A DNA stretch of 64,000 nt from Nocardia fusca NBRC 14340. GTDB taxonomy: Bacteria > Actinomycetota > Actinomycetes > Mycobacteriales > Mycobacteriaceae. Below the pieces are notes generated by a model. That model saw only the letters and a program-made list of their open reading frames with translations. It ran no database searches and had not been told where the DNA came from. Of the stretch, positions 33,052 through 42,746 are shown piece after piece; the stretch's first letter is position 1, and the number at the start of each line of letters is the position of its first letter. A program made the position numbers and the translations under genes. Where the stretch lies: the NCBI RefSeq assembly GCF_001618425.1, contig NZ_BDCU01000035.1, positions 50,124 through 114,123 of the forward strand, given 5' to 3'.

Positions 33052-35352
33052 ATGCACCGCAACGCCCCGACCGACGATATCGACGAGTCCGAACTGACCG
33101 TGACCCCGCCGAAGGAGCAGGCGGCCGGGGTCCGGGCGGTGGCCGTGGCGCTGCAGCGGGCGGTATCCGATATGGGCGTCGTGCGCACCGCGCGGACCCT
33201 TGCCCGGGTCAATCAGGTGCACGGATTCGACTGCCCGGGCTGCGCCTGGCCGGAGCCGAGCGGTCACCGCCGGCCCGCCGAGTTCTGTGAGAACGGCGCG
33301 AAGGCCGTCGCCGAGGAGGCGACGCTCGAGACGGTCGGGCCGGAGTTCTTCGCCCGCTATTCGATCGACGAACTCGCGCAGCGGTCCGGGTACTGGCTGG
33401 GGCGGCAGGGTCGGCTCACCCATCCGATGGTGCTGCGGCCCGGCGATACCCACTACTCCCCCATCTCCTGGGCGGAGGCCTACCGGCTCATCGCCGAGCA
33501 GCTCCGCGGCCTGGACTCGCCGGACGAGGCCGTGTTCTACACCTCCGGCCGTACCGCCAACGAGACGGCGTTCCTGTACCAGCTGCTGGTGCGCAGTTTC
33601 GGGACCAACAACCTGCCCGACTGCAGCAATATGTGCCACGAGTCCTCGGGCACCGCCCTGACCGGTTCGATCGGTATCGGCAAGGGGTCGGTGACCATCG
33701 ACGATTTCGCGGCCGCCGATCTGATCCTGGTCGCCGGCCAGAATCCGGGCACCAACCATCCGCGGATGCTCAGCGCCCTCGCCGACGCGAAGAAGGCGGG
33801 CGCGCGCATCATCGCGATCAACCCGCTGCCCGAGACCGGCCTGATCGGTTTCCGCGATCCGCAGACCGTACGGGGTCTGACCACCGGCGTGGATATCGCC
33901 GACGATTTCCTGCAGATCCGCCTGGGCGGCGATATGGCGCTTTTCCAGGGCCTCGCGAAACTGCTGTTCGAGGCCGAGGACCGGGCTCCCGGCACCGTGC
34001 TGGACCGGGCCTTCGTCGACGCGCACACCGCCGGTTTCGCCGATTACGAGCGGCATATCCGAGCTGTCGACCTGGACACCGTGCTCACCGCAACCGGACT
34101 CTCCCGCGACGATCTCGAACGCACGGCCGCACTGCTGGCCGGTTCGACGAGCACCATCGTGTGCTGGGCGATGGGACTCACCCAGCACACGCACGCGGTG
34201 GCCACGATCGAAGAGGCGGCCAACCTGCTGCTGTCCCGCGGCATGATCGGTAGGCCGGGGGCGGGTCTGTGCCCGGTGCGCGGGCATTCCAATGTGCAGG
34301 GCGACCGCACCATGGGTATCTGGGAGCAGGCCCCCGAATCCTTCCTGGCCGCCCTGGACCGGGAATTCGGGATCACCAGCCCGCGGGCGCACGGTTACGA
34401 CACCGTCGCCGCCATCCGGGCACTGCGCGACGGCCACGCCCGCGTCTTCTTCGGTATGGGCGGGAATTTCGTCTCCGCCACCCCCGATACCGTGGTCACC
34501 GAAGCGGCGCTGCGCCGGTGCGCGCTGACCGTGCAGGTCTCCACCAAACTGAACCGCAGCCATGTCGTGCACGGGGAGACCGCGGTGATCCTGCCGACCC
34601 TGGGCCGCACCGACCTGGACATCCAGAACGGTGTGCGGCAACAGGTCTCGGTGGAGGATTCGATGTCGATGGTGCACCTGTCCACCGGCAGGCTGAAACC
34701 GGTTGGGCCGCAACTGCGCAGCGAGGTCGCCATCGTCTGCGAACTCGCCCGGGAGCTGCTGGGTCCGGACCATCCGGTGCCGTGGGACCGGTTCCGCGGT
34801 GACTACGACCTCATCCGCGACTCCATTGCCCGGGTGGTGCCCGGTTGCGCCGATTACAACACCCGGGTCCGGCAACGCAACGGATTCGTACTGCCGCATC
34901 CGCCGCGCGATTCCCGCGAATTCCGGACCGCCACGGGGAAGGCCAATTTCGCGGTGAACGAGCTGCGCTGGGTGCCGGTTCCGCCGGGGCGGCTGATCCT
35001 GCAGACCCTGCGCAGCCACGATCAGTACAACACCACGATCTACGGTCTCGACGACCGCTATCGCGGAGTCCATCACGGGCGCCGGGTGGTGCTGGTGAAC
35101 GCCGCGGATATCGCCGACCTGGGTTTCCGCGACGGCGATCTCGTCGATCTGGTCTCGGAGTGGAGCGACGGCGTCGATCGGCGGGTCGAAGGTTTCCGGC
35201 TGGTGGCCTACTCCACTCCGCGCGGCAATGCCGCCGCCTACTATCCCGAGACGAACCCGCTGGTGCCGCTGGACCATGTGGCCGCCCGCTCCAACACCCC
35301 GGTGTCGAAAGCCGTCACCGTCCGGCTCGAACCCCATACCCACCGGCCATGA
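33052..35352 (+). CDS. FdhF/YdeP-family molybdopterin oxidoreductase
   Basis: The 766-residue protein matches FdhF/YdeP: FDCPGCAWPEP near the N-terminus, then YTSGRTANETAFLYQLLVR, NLPDCSNMCHESSGTALT, VAGQNPGTNHPRML and GRPGAGLCPVRGHSNVQGDRTMG, with a C-terminal molybdopterin-dinucleotide domain. The usual N-terminal 4Fe-4S cluster of formate dehydrogenases is reduced. The electron donor and substrate are unknown; in E. coli YdeP is linked to acid resistance. I prefer ATG 33052; GTG 33034 is in frame. It overlaps fdhD by ATGA. Confidence 0.87.
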   Translation: MHRNAPTDDIDESELTVTPPKEQAAGVRAVAVALQRAVSDMGVVRTARTLARVNQVHGFDCPGCAWPEPSGHRRPAEFCENGAKAVAEEATLETVGPEFFARYSIDELAQRSGYWLGRQGRLTHPMVLRPGDTHYSPISWAEAYRLIAEQLRGLDSPDEAVFYTSGRTANETAFLYQLLVRSFGTNNLPDCSNMCHESSGTALTGSIGIGKGSVTIDDFAAADLILVAGQNPGTNHPRMLSALADAKKAGARIIAINPLPETGLIGFRDPQTVRGLTTGVDIADDFLQIRLGGDMALFQGLAKLLFEAEDRAPGTVLDRAFVDAHTAGFADYERHIRAVDLDTVLTATGLSRDDLERTAALLAGSTSTIVCWAMGLTQHTHAVATIEEAANLLLSRGMIGRPGAGLCPVRGHSNVQGDRTMGIWEQAPESFLAALDREFGITSPRAHGYDTVAAIRALRDGHARVFFGMGGNFVSATPDTVVTEAALRRCALTVQVSTKLNRSHVVHGETAVILPTLGRTDLDIQNGVRQQVSVEDSMSMVHLSTGRLKPVGPQLRSEVAIVCELARELLGPDHPVPWDRFRGDYDLIRDSIARVVPGCADYNTRVRQRNGFVLPHPPRDSREFRTATGKANFAVNELRWVPVPPGRLILQTLRSHDQYNTTIYGLDDRYRGVHHGRRVVLVNAADIADLGFRDGDLVDLVSEWSDGVDRRVEGFRLVAYSTPRGNAAAYYPETNPLVPLDHVAARSNTPVSKAVTVRLEPHTHRP

Positions 35353-36176
35353 GCAGAGTCACCGCCCGCCGCCGCATGCGGCGCATCACCCCGTCCGGGG
35401 AGATCGTCCGTCCCGACACCTTGGCTGTGGAAGAGCCCCTGGAGATTCGCGTACGCGGCGAGTCGCTCACTGTCACCATGCGTACGCCCGGCCACGATAT
35501 CGACCTGGTGCACGGCTTCCTGTTCGGTGAGACCCTGATCGGCGCGGCCGCCGATATCCACAGCGCCCGCTACTGCGCCGGAACCGACGACGAGGGGCGC
35601 AACACCTACAACGTGCTGGATGTGGGCTTGCACGCCCCGATCGTGCTCCCGAACCGGCCGTTCCTCACCACCGGTGCCTGCGGGCTCTGCGGGCGCACCG
35701 CGGTCGAGGAGGTCCGGATGCGCAGCCGCTATCCGCTGCCGGCGCCGCAACCGTTGCTCGATGCCGAGGTACTGGCAGCGCTACCGGATCGCCTGCGCGC
35801 CCACCAGTCGGTTTTCGATGCCACCGGCGGTCTGCACGGTGCCGGTCTGTTCACCGCCGACGGTACGGACCTGGTGGTCCGCGAGGACATCGGCCGCCAC
35901 AATGCCGTGGACAAGGTGATCGGCTGGGCGTTGCGCGAGAACCGTATTCCGGCGTCCGATCTCGTGCTCGTGGTGAGCGGGCGCGCGTCGTTCGAACTGG
36001 CACAGAAAGCTGTCCTGGCCGGTATTCCGGTCCTCGCCGCCGTCTCGGCACCCAGTTCGCTGGCGGTCGACCTGGCCGACGAGTCCGGCCTCACCCTGGC
36101 GGGGTTCGTACGCGGCGAGACCATGAACATCTATACCCATCCGGAGCGCATCCGCGGTATCGGCACCACCGAATGA
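35349..36176 (+). CDS. fdhD: Formate dehydrogenase accessory sulfurtransferase FdhD
   Basis: The 275-residue protein has the sulfur-carrier cysteines C111 and C114 in TGACGLCGRTAVEEV, plus EEPLEIRVRGESLTVTMRTPG, GLFTADG and REDIGRHNAVDKVIGWAL, all FdhD landmarks. It inserts sulfur into the molybdenum cofactor of FdhF-type enzymes. The four-base overlap with the oxidoreductase gene shows the pair works together. Confidence 0.94.
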   Translation: MSRVTARRRMRRITPSGEIVRPDTLAVEEPLEIRVRGESLTVTMRTPGHDIDLVHGFLFGETLIGAAADIHSARYCAGTDDEGRNTYNVLDVGLHAPIVLPNRPFLTTGACGLCGRTAVEEVRMRSRYPLPAPQPLLDAEVLAALPDRLRAHQSVFDATGGLHGAGLFTADGTDLVVREDIGRHNAVDKVIGWALRENRIPASDLVLVVSGRASFELAQKAVLAGIPVLAAVSAPSSLAVDLADESGLTLAGFVRGETMNIYTHPERIRGIGTTE

Positions 36177-36300
36177 CCCGGGCGGGGTGGCCTCGAGACC
36201 TCCCTCGAGTGCGGCCGTAGGGTCCGGCGGCAGGTGTCCCGGCACCGGCGAGACGCTCACGACCCTCGGCGTGGAATGTGCGGGCCGGCAGCCGTACTCG

Positions 36301-37473
36301 CTATCGCGCGACCGCACCGGCGTAGTCGGCCAACTCGATATCGTCTTTGGCGTCGCCGGCGAACTTATCCATCAGATCGAACCAGCGTGACCCCAGGAAC
36401 CAGTTCCGGAGCCGCAGGCCGGGAGCCGTTTTCGGCGCCAGGAACGGGCCCGGGCTACTGCGGCCCCCGAGTTTCGCGTACCGGCGCATGATCCGGTCGT
36501 ACCGGGCGAATGCCGCGGTGTGTTCACCCGCCGCGGCGGCGAGTTCGCCCGCCAGCACATAGGCTCCCACCACTGCCAGACCGGTTCCGAAGCCGGCCAG
36601 AGTGTTGCCGTAGGCGCTGTCGCCGACCAGGGCCACCCGGCCCGACACATAGCTGGGCATCCGCACCCGGGCCAGCGCGTCCAGGTAGAAGTCGTCGTGC
36701 CCGGGCAGTTCGGCGAGCATTTCGGAGACCGGTCCGTTCATTCCGGCGAAGTGTTCGACCAGTACGCGTCGCCTATCGGCTTCGTCGGCGAAGGCCCGTG
36801 CGGCAGCGGCGAACATGTACATCTGCTGCGCCTTCGGCCCACCGCGGACCGCGAGCCGGCCCGGGGCGCTGTACGCGTGGGAGACCCGCCGCCGCGGTCC
36901 GTCCCCGGGTTCGGCGACGAGTGGTTCCCCGGCGATGGCGTAGTAGTAACCGCGGTGCCCGACGAACTTCTCCTCCGGCCCGAACGCCAGCCGGCGCACC
37001 CGGGAATGGATGCCGTCCGCGCCGAACACCAGGTCGAAGCGGCGTGCCGGGCCGTGCTCGAACTCGACCTCGACACCGCTGCCGGTATCCCGCAGCGCGG
37101 TGATCGAGTCACCGAATACATACGTGCAGCGCTGAGCGGTCGGGGCGTAGAGGATCCGAGCCAGATCGCCCCGCGGGATCTCGACGTCGCCGCCGGTGAA
37201 GTCACCGGATATCCGAGCTTGTTCCCGGCCGTCGGCGTCGACGAAGACCATATCGGTGGCGCCGGTACTGCGCCGCCGGATCTCGTCGTACACACCCATC
37301 CGCTCGAGGATCGTGCGCTGCACAGATCCCTTGAAGTCGACGGCCTGCCCACCCGGGCGCAGGGCCGGGGCCCGTTCGACCACGGTCACATCGAAGCCGT
37401 AGCGGTCGAGCCAGTAGGCGAGCGCGGGGCCGGCGATGCTCGCCCCGGAGACGAGAACGGTGCGGTTCTGCAT
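36301..37473 (-). CDS. FAD-dependent monooxygenase
   Basis: The 390-residue protein (from ATG 37473, chosen because GGAG lies six bases upstream; ATG 37485 is in frame) has the FAD motif GASIAG near residue 10, a DG motif VFGADGIHSRVRR and GRVALVGDSAYGNTLAGFGTGLAVVGAYVLA, the GD motif of group A flavin monooxygenases (PHBH/TetX type). The substrate is unknown; relatives modify aromatic compounds, some of them antibiotics. It is divergent from a TetR gene with a perfect-looking operator between, so substrate-induced expression is likely. Confidence 0.87.
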   Translation of the reverse strand: MQNRTVLVSGASIAGPALAYWLDRYGFDVTVVERAPALRPGGQAVDFKGSVQRTILERMGVYDEIRRRSTGATDMVFVDADGREQARISGDFTGGDVEIPRGDLARILYAPTAQRCTYVFGDSITALRDTGSGVEVEFEHGPARRFDLVFGADGIHSRVRRLAFGPEEKFVGHRGYYYAIAGEPLVAEPGDGPRRRVSHAYSAPGRLAVRGGPKAQQMYMFAAAARAFADEADRRRVLVEHFAGMNGPVSEMLAELPGHDDFYLDALARVRMPSYVSGRVALVGDSAYGNTLAGFGTGLAVVGAYVLAGELAAAAGEHTAAFARYDRIMRRYAKLGGRSSPGPFLAPKTAPGLRLRNWFLGSRWFDLMDKFAGDAKDDIELADYAGAVAR

Positions 37474-37494
37474 GACGAACTCCATCCATAATAT

Positions 37495-37525
37495 GCGTCC
37501 ATCGGAAACTGTTTCCAGTGGACGC
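37495..37525. promoter_or_regulatory. 31-bp palindromic operator
   Basis: GCGTCCA-TC-GGAAAC-T-GTTTCC-AG-TGGACGC: both the outer heptamers and inner hexamers are exact inverted repeats, only the TC/AG pair differs. It lies 22 bp upstream of the monooxygenase start and 57 bp upstream of the TetR start. This is the expected binding site of the TetR at 37582. Confidence 0.8.
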
Positions 37526-37581
37526 TAATCAGCGTATGGTAGACACAGTTTCATGTCAATCCACCTCCGGAAAGGGACCCG

Positions 37582-38310
37582 ATGGCGACGCCGACCGTGC
37601 TCGAGCTGCTCTGGGGAACCGACCGGCGCCCGACCAGAGGCCCCAAGCCGACGCTCACCCGGGCCGCGATCGTCACCGCGGCGGTCGAGTTGGCCGATAC
37701 GGAAGGCCTGGCAGCCCTCTCCATGCAGCGGCTGGCCGATCGTCTCGGCTATACGAAGATGTCGCTGTACCGCCACCTGCCGGGCAAGGCGGAACTCACC
37801 GCATTGATGGTGGAGGAGGCCCTGGCCGGCCTGCCGGCACTGGACACCTCGGAGTCTCCGCAGTGGCGAAGCGGCCTGCGGTCCTGGGCACTTCTCACCT
37901 TCGAGCGGTACCGCCGCCACCCGTGGGTGATGGAATTACTCGCCGGAGCGCGGCCGATGGGCCCCAACGAATTGAGCTGGACCGAGGCCGCGCTGGAGGC
38001 GATGGCGGATATCGCACTGACCGGCCCGGAGCGACTGGACACGCTCGTCGTACTGAACGGGCATGTGCGCAGCCTGGCCCAGCAGGTTGTGGGCCCCGGC
38101 GCCACCGAGGAAGAATTCACCGGCGCAATGGCCGCGGCACTGGAATTGGCGGGCGACCGGTTCCCGCGGCTGATCGCGGCCGTATCGGAACCTCCACCCG
38201 CCGCCGGAGCAGCGACCCCCCAGCGCGACGCCGCCCTCGAATTCGGCACGGAGCGCATTCTCGACGGGATAGCCGCCCTGCTCGCCGAACGTGGCACGCC
38301 CGGCGACTAG
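37582..38310 (+). CDS. TetR-family transcriptional regulator
   Basis: The 242-residue protein has an N-terminal extension (VLELLWGTDRRPTRGPKPTLT), then a TetR HTH (LSMQRLADRLGYTKMSLYRHL, about 52-72), and the TetR C-terminal domain typical of the TetR/TetR_C branch with YRRHPWVMELL. The TetR_C branch commonly controls drug or aromatic-compound efflux and modification genes. It is divergent from the flavin monooxygenase and very likely its repressor. GGAAAGGG precedes ATG 37582. Confidence 0.9.
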   Translation: MATPTVLELLWGTDRRPTRGPKPTLTRAAIVTAAVELADTEGLAALSMQRLADRLGYTKMSLYRHLPGKAELTALMVEEALAGLPALDTSESPQWRSGLRSWALLTFERYRRHPWVMELLAGARPMGPNELSWTEAALEAMADIALTGPERLDTLVVLNGHVRSLAQQVVGPGATEEEFTGAMAAALELAGDRFPRLIAAVSEPPPAAGAATPQRDAALEFGTERILDGIAALLAERGTPGD

Positions 38311-38347
38311 GGGCAGGCGGCACCCGGATCCGGAAAGAGCGCGGCAC

Positions 38348-38785
38348 TCACATGCCCGGCAGCCGGACGCCCCGGTCCGCCGCCACTCGCGCCAATTTCT
38401 CGGCCTCGTCGATGGCGACCGCTACATAGGTGCGCAACCCGTCGTCGTCACGCCGCAGCAGGTACTCGTAATCGCTGTCGGTGAGCAATGCGTCGTCGCT
38501 GTCGTAGAAATGCCACCGCACCCGTGCCCGCAGCAGTGAACCGGTCAGCTCCGCGTAATCGACCACGGTGTGGTCGACGCGCGCCAGACCCAGCGTCTGA
38601 TAAATGGGATGAGCCTGCGCCAGCCCCTGGGCCATCTCTTCCCGCGAATGCAACGCACCGACGAAATCGTCACTGACAATGGTGCCCGGAGTCCCCCACA
38701 GGGCGGCCGTACGCTCGGCGTCGTAGGCGCTCAGCGTCGACTGGTATTCGTCGAGGAACGATTCGAGTTCTTCGCGGATGGCCAT
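38348..38785 (-). CDS. SnoaL/NTF2-like protein
   Basis: The 145-residue protein has an NTF2-like fold by pattern: an N-terminal helix (REELESFLDEYQSTLSAYDAERTAALW), SDDFVGALHSREEMAQGLAQ and a beta-rich C-terminus (TGSLLRARVRWHFYD, DYEYLLRRDDDGLRTYVAVAID). It has no catalytic residues I can identify. I chose ATG 38785 because the upstream frame to 38917 looks non-coding. The role is unknown. Confidence 0.7.
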   Translation of the reverse strand: MAIREELESFLDEYQSTLSAYDAERTAALWGTPGTIVSDDFVGALHSREEMAQGLAQAHPIYQTLGLARVDHTVVDYAELTGSLLRARVRWHFYDSDDALLTDSDYEYLLRRDDDGLRTYVAVAIDEAEKLARVAADRGVRLPGM

Positions 38786-38887
38786 ATCGCCACGGTATCC
38801 ACATTCCTCCCACCGGGGCCGCAAACCGCCCGGAATCGACGTGCCCGATCGGGTAGGGCGGCACGGGCGGGTCACCCGCCGGGCCAC

Positions 38888-38909
38888 GCCGGTCGTGTCA
38901 CCGACCGGC
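38888..38909 (-). terminator. Hairpin downstream of mIHF gene
   Basis: GCCGGTCG and CGACCGGC form an 8-bp perfect stem around TGTCAC, 50 bp past the mIHF stop on the minus strand. It is a plausible terminator without a T-run. Confidence 0.45.
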
Positions 38910-38958
38910 TCGGCCACGGCCGGAGTTCGGAGCGTCCACGATCGAACGCTCCACCTCC

Positions 38959-39273
38959 TCAGTTGGCCAGCGCCTCCAGCAGCGCCGCCCGCTGTCGGGC
39001 GCCCAGCCCGCCGATCCGGCGATCCTCCGGGATATCCGCCTGGTCCATCAGCTTGGCGGCCTTCACCGGGCCGACACCGGGCAGTGCCTTGATCACGGCG
39101 ACCACCTTCGTCTTCTTGACCAGTTCATCGCTATCGGCCTTGCGCAGCAGGTCGGCGACAGAGACTTTGCCGTCTTTCACCTGACCGATCAGTTCGGAGC
39201 GCGCCTTGCGCACCGCCGCCGCTTTGGCCAGAGCCTCCGTGCGTTGTTCCGCGGTCATCGTTGGCAGTGCCAT
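38959..39273 (-). CDS. Integration host factor, actinobacterial type (mIHF)
   Basis: The 104-residue basic protein begins MALPTMTAEQRTEALAKAAA, the mIHF pattern. It has LIGQVKDGKVSVADLLRKA, LPGVGPVKAAKLMDQ (a helix-hairpin-helix-like H2TH DNA-binding element) and ends IGGLGARQRAALLEAL. mIHF binds and bends DNA and supports phage integration and nucleoid structure. ATG 39273 has GGAGGAG close upstream. The canonical gene is usually next to gmk; this copy is not, so it may be a paralogue. Confidence 0.82.
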   Translation of the reverse strand: MALPTMTAEQRTEALAKAAAVRKARSELIGQVKDGKVSVADLLRKADSDELVKKTKVVAVIKALPGVGPVKAAKLMDQADIPEDRRIGGLGARQRAALLEALAN

Positions 39274-39695
39274 ATCTCCTCCGCTTTCACTCATCGCTCG
39301 AACATCTGGTTTGACCGGGTCGATTCAACATCACAATACCGACACCGACCGATCGACACACCGTCCGGACCTGCAGTCATAGCAATGTTTTCTGATTCGA
39401 TCCCCCGGTAGGAGCCCGGAAACCGACGGACCGGTCAATGGGATCCGGCACGGAAGAACGCCTGGAACACGTAACACTCGAGCCCGCTGCGGCGAAATTC
39501 ACAGCAGACGCACACTTGCACGGCGGCGGTTCAACGGCGAACCGAGGGGTCAGCGGAGATACCTGCCCGCCCTGTACGGCCAGCGCGGCTACCAGGCATT
39601 TTTCGCCACACCGAAGTGGCGGATACATATGCGAATATCCTTTTGCGGCCCGATCCGGCGATCGGAAGCCCGCACGACTGCTACGCTCCCGAATC
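39274..39695. other. Divergent region between mIHF and isomerase genes
   Basis: About 420 bases carrying the mIHF promoter and ending at the KstR-like box. Short open frames on both strands show no family resemblance. The sequence is less GC-rich than the coding regions around it, which suits a regulatory stretch. Confidence 0.4.
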
Positions 39696-39709
39696 TAGAA
39701 CACGTTTCA
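39696..39709. promoter_or_regulatory. KstR-type operator
   Basis: TAGAACACGTTTCA matches TnnAACnnGTTnnA, the binding site of KstR, which controls steroid-catabolism genes in mycolic-acid actinomycetes. It lies 19 bases before the ATG of the ketosteroid isomerase-like gene at 39728 and would cover its promoter. Confidence 0.65.
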
Positions 39710-39727
39710 TTTTCGGTAGGAGTGGTG

Positions 39728-40105
39728 ATGGCACGGGAGATCCGCGACGTGGTCGAGCAGTACGTGAAACTGGTCGGTTCAGGACCGACCTCGGCCATCG
39801 TCGATCTCTATGCTCCCGACGCCGTGATCGAGGATCCGATCGGCACCGAGCCCAAACAGGGCCACCAGGCCATCCGCGAGTTCTACGACGTGATAGCAAG
39901 CCTGGAGCGGGAGACCAGCCTCGTCCCGGAGACCGTGCGGATCGCCGGAAACCACGCCGCCTTCGTGTTCACTCTGGTGACCAGAGCGGGCGGGCAGCGT
40001 ATGACGCTGAGCCCGATCGACACCATGGAGTTCGACGCGGAAGGCCGGATCATCCGGATGCGCGCCTACTGGGGCGCCGACGATATGTCCGTCGAACCCG
40101 AATGA
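39728..40105 (+). CDS. Steroid delta-isomerase (ketosteroid isomerase)-like protein
   Basis: The 125-residue protein aligns by eye along its length with Pseudomonas putida ketosteroid isomerase: QYVKLV / RYIELV, IVDLYAPDAVIEDPIG / IVQMYADDATVEDPFG and IDTMEFDAEGRIIRMRAYW / IDVMRFDEHGRIQTMQAYW. All three catalytic residues are present: Tyr12 (Tyr16), Asp36 (Asp40) and Asp98 (Asp103). It would move the double bond of a 5-ene-3-ketosteroid to the 4-ene. AGGAG precedes ATG 39728, and a KstR-type box lies upstream, consistent with cholesterol or sterol degradation. Residue numbers in parentheses are from memory of the P. putida enzyme. Confidence 0.82.
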   Translation: MAREIRDVVEQYVKLVGSGPTSAIVDLYAPDAVIEDPIGTEPKQGHQAIREFYDVIASLERETSLVPETVRIAGNHAAFVFTLVTRAGGQRMTLSPIDTMEFDAEGRIIRMRAYWGADDMSVEPE

Positions 40106-40315
40106 GCCGCGAGGCGGCGACTCGACTGCGCTGAGTCGCCACCTCGCTGCACCCCGGTGCCGCCCACCACCGGCCTGGCCCCCGGCGCGCACCCGGCCTA
40201 CCCTGAGCACAGGGCACGGGTGCGCTCGGTCACAGGAGGCGCTCCGGGGCGTTACGCCGCGGGCCGCTGTCTCGTCCGAGTTGCAGGGAAACCAACCCAC
40301 CTCAGAGGAGACCCG

Positions 40316-40885
40316 ATGAGCACATCACGCATTCCGGCCGTGGCCCCCGAAAACGCCGGGTTCCTGACCAAGGCGCTGTACTGGTTCGCGAAGCGCAAGG
40401 TCGGCGAAGTCCCCGAACCCTTCGCCGTCGGCGCGCACCACACCGGCATCCTGGTGGCCAGTGGCATACACGAGATGCTCGCCGAGAAGGCGTCGAGAAA
40501 ACTGCCGGCCAATATCCGCGAAATCGCGGTCTACCGCACGGCCTGGACCGTCGGCTGCTCCTGGTGCGTCGACTTCGGAACCATGCTGCAGCGGCTGGGC
40601 GGGCTGGATATCGAGCGACTCCAGCACATCGCGGACTACGAGACGTCACCGCATTACACCGACGACGAGCGCGCGGCCATTGCCTATGCCGACGCCATGA
40701 CCGCCACCCCGATGACCGTCACCGACGAACAGGTCGCCGACCTGGAGAAACGCTTCGGCCGGGCCGGAGTCGTCGAACTGACCTATCAGATCGCGCTGGA
40801 GAACTCGCGGGCCCGCAACAACCACGCCCTCGGCATCACCGCGCAGGGGTTCGGCACCGATTCCTGCCGCGTGCCCTGGGCGTGA
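40316..40885 (+). CDS. Carboxymuconolactone decarboxylase-family protein
   Basis: The 189-residue protein has the AhpD/CMD core: IREIAVYRTAWTVGCSWCVDFG with C81-x-x-C84, then DERAAIAYADAMTATPMTVTDEQ and LTYQIALENSRARNNHALGI. AhpD-like members use such a Cys pair for peroxidase-type redox chemistry; CMD proper has no CxxC, so this belongs to the redox branch. AGAGGAG precedes ATG 40316. It is 210 bp after the isomerase gene on the same strand; co-regulation is possible but not shown. Confidence 0.82.
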   Translation: MSTSRIPAVAPENAGFLTKALYWFAKRKVGEVPEPFAVGAHHTGILVASGIHEMLAEKASRKLPANIREIAVYRTAWTVGCSWCVDFGTMLQRLGGLDIERLQHIADYETSPHYTDDERAAIAYADAMTATPMTVTDEQVADLEKRFGRAGVVELTYQIALENSRARNNHALGITAQGFGTDSCRVPWA

Positions 40886-40900
40886 GACCGGCGTCGCGGC

Positions 40901-41365
40901 TCAGATGACCCAGCAGGCGTAGCCGATGTGCTCGCCCCTGCCGACGAAGACCCGCACATACGGCGCCTGCTCGTTCCCACCGGTCGGCTGGACCGCCTGC
41001 AGGGTGTGATCACCCTCGTAGGCGGGCACCCAGTGCACAAGCGCCAGCCCGCCACCGTCCGGTCCGACCGTGGCGAACGGGACCCCGTTGTCGAGGAAAG
41101 TCACCTCGGTCACTGCCTCGGTGAGCCAGGCCCGCACGGTGTAGCTGCACCCGGTGCCGTAGTTCGTCCGGATGCCGGCGTTCAGGTCCGGGGTCACGCT
41201 GACCTCGCGCACGGTCGCACCGGCCGGCGGCGCGGTGAGCAACAACGAGACCAGGACCGCCGCTGCCGCCGACAGCGATACGCCCACGCGGTGGAACCGC
41301 GTGGGCGTATCGGCGTCACCACGCCGCGCGGACCGGATATCCCGCGCAAGCGGCTGTGTCACCAT
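40901..41365 (-). CDS. Exported protein of unknown function
   Basis: The 154-residue protein has a long basic N-region (~27 residues), a hydrophobic core SLSAAAAVLVSLLLTAPPAGA and a likely cleavage after PAGA. The mature part is about 105 residues with an Ig-like pattern (LTEAVTEVTFLDNGVPFATVGPDGGG) and two cysteines (YGTGCSY, GYACWVI). I chose ATG 41365 because GGAGGAG precedes it; ATG 41380 lies upstream of that site. A 17-bp perfect hairpin lies in the N-region codons. No family is recognised. Confidence 0.7.
   Translation of the reverse strand: MVTQPLARDIRSARRGDADTPTRFHRVGVSLSAAAAVLVSLLLTAPPAGATVREVSVTPDLNAGIRTNYGTGCSYTVRAWLTEAVTEVTFLDNGVPFATVGPDGGGLALVHWVPAYEGDHTLQAVQPTGGNEQAPYVRVFVGRGEHIGYACWVI
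41276..41312. repeat. Perfect 17-bp inverted repeat inside the signal-peptide codons
   Basis: CGATACGCCCACGCGGT (41276-41292) and ACCGCGTGGGCGTATCG (41296-41312) are exact complements with a 3-nt loop. In the message of the exported protein this is a very stable hairpin 50-90 bases after the start codon. Confidence 0.9.
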
Positions 41366-41465
41366 GACCTGCTCCTCCATCGCACGAATGCCGAGGGGTC
41401 ACCGAGAGTACTGCGGGCCGGCTCCGGGCCGGCCACCGTCGCGTATCGCAGCGGTTGCGCGGACC

Positions 41466-42746
<1,281 letters not shown>

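Noticed and set aside
37495..37525. KstR or KstR2 site upstream of the flavin monooxygenase
   Set aside because: The centre reads AAC-T-GTT with one spacer base, not two, and fits the divergent TetR's own palindrome instead.
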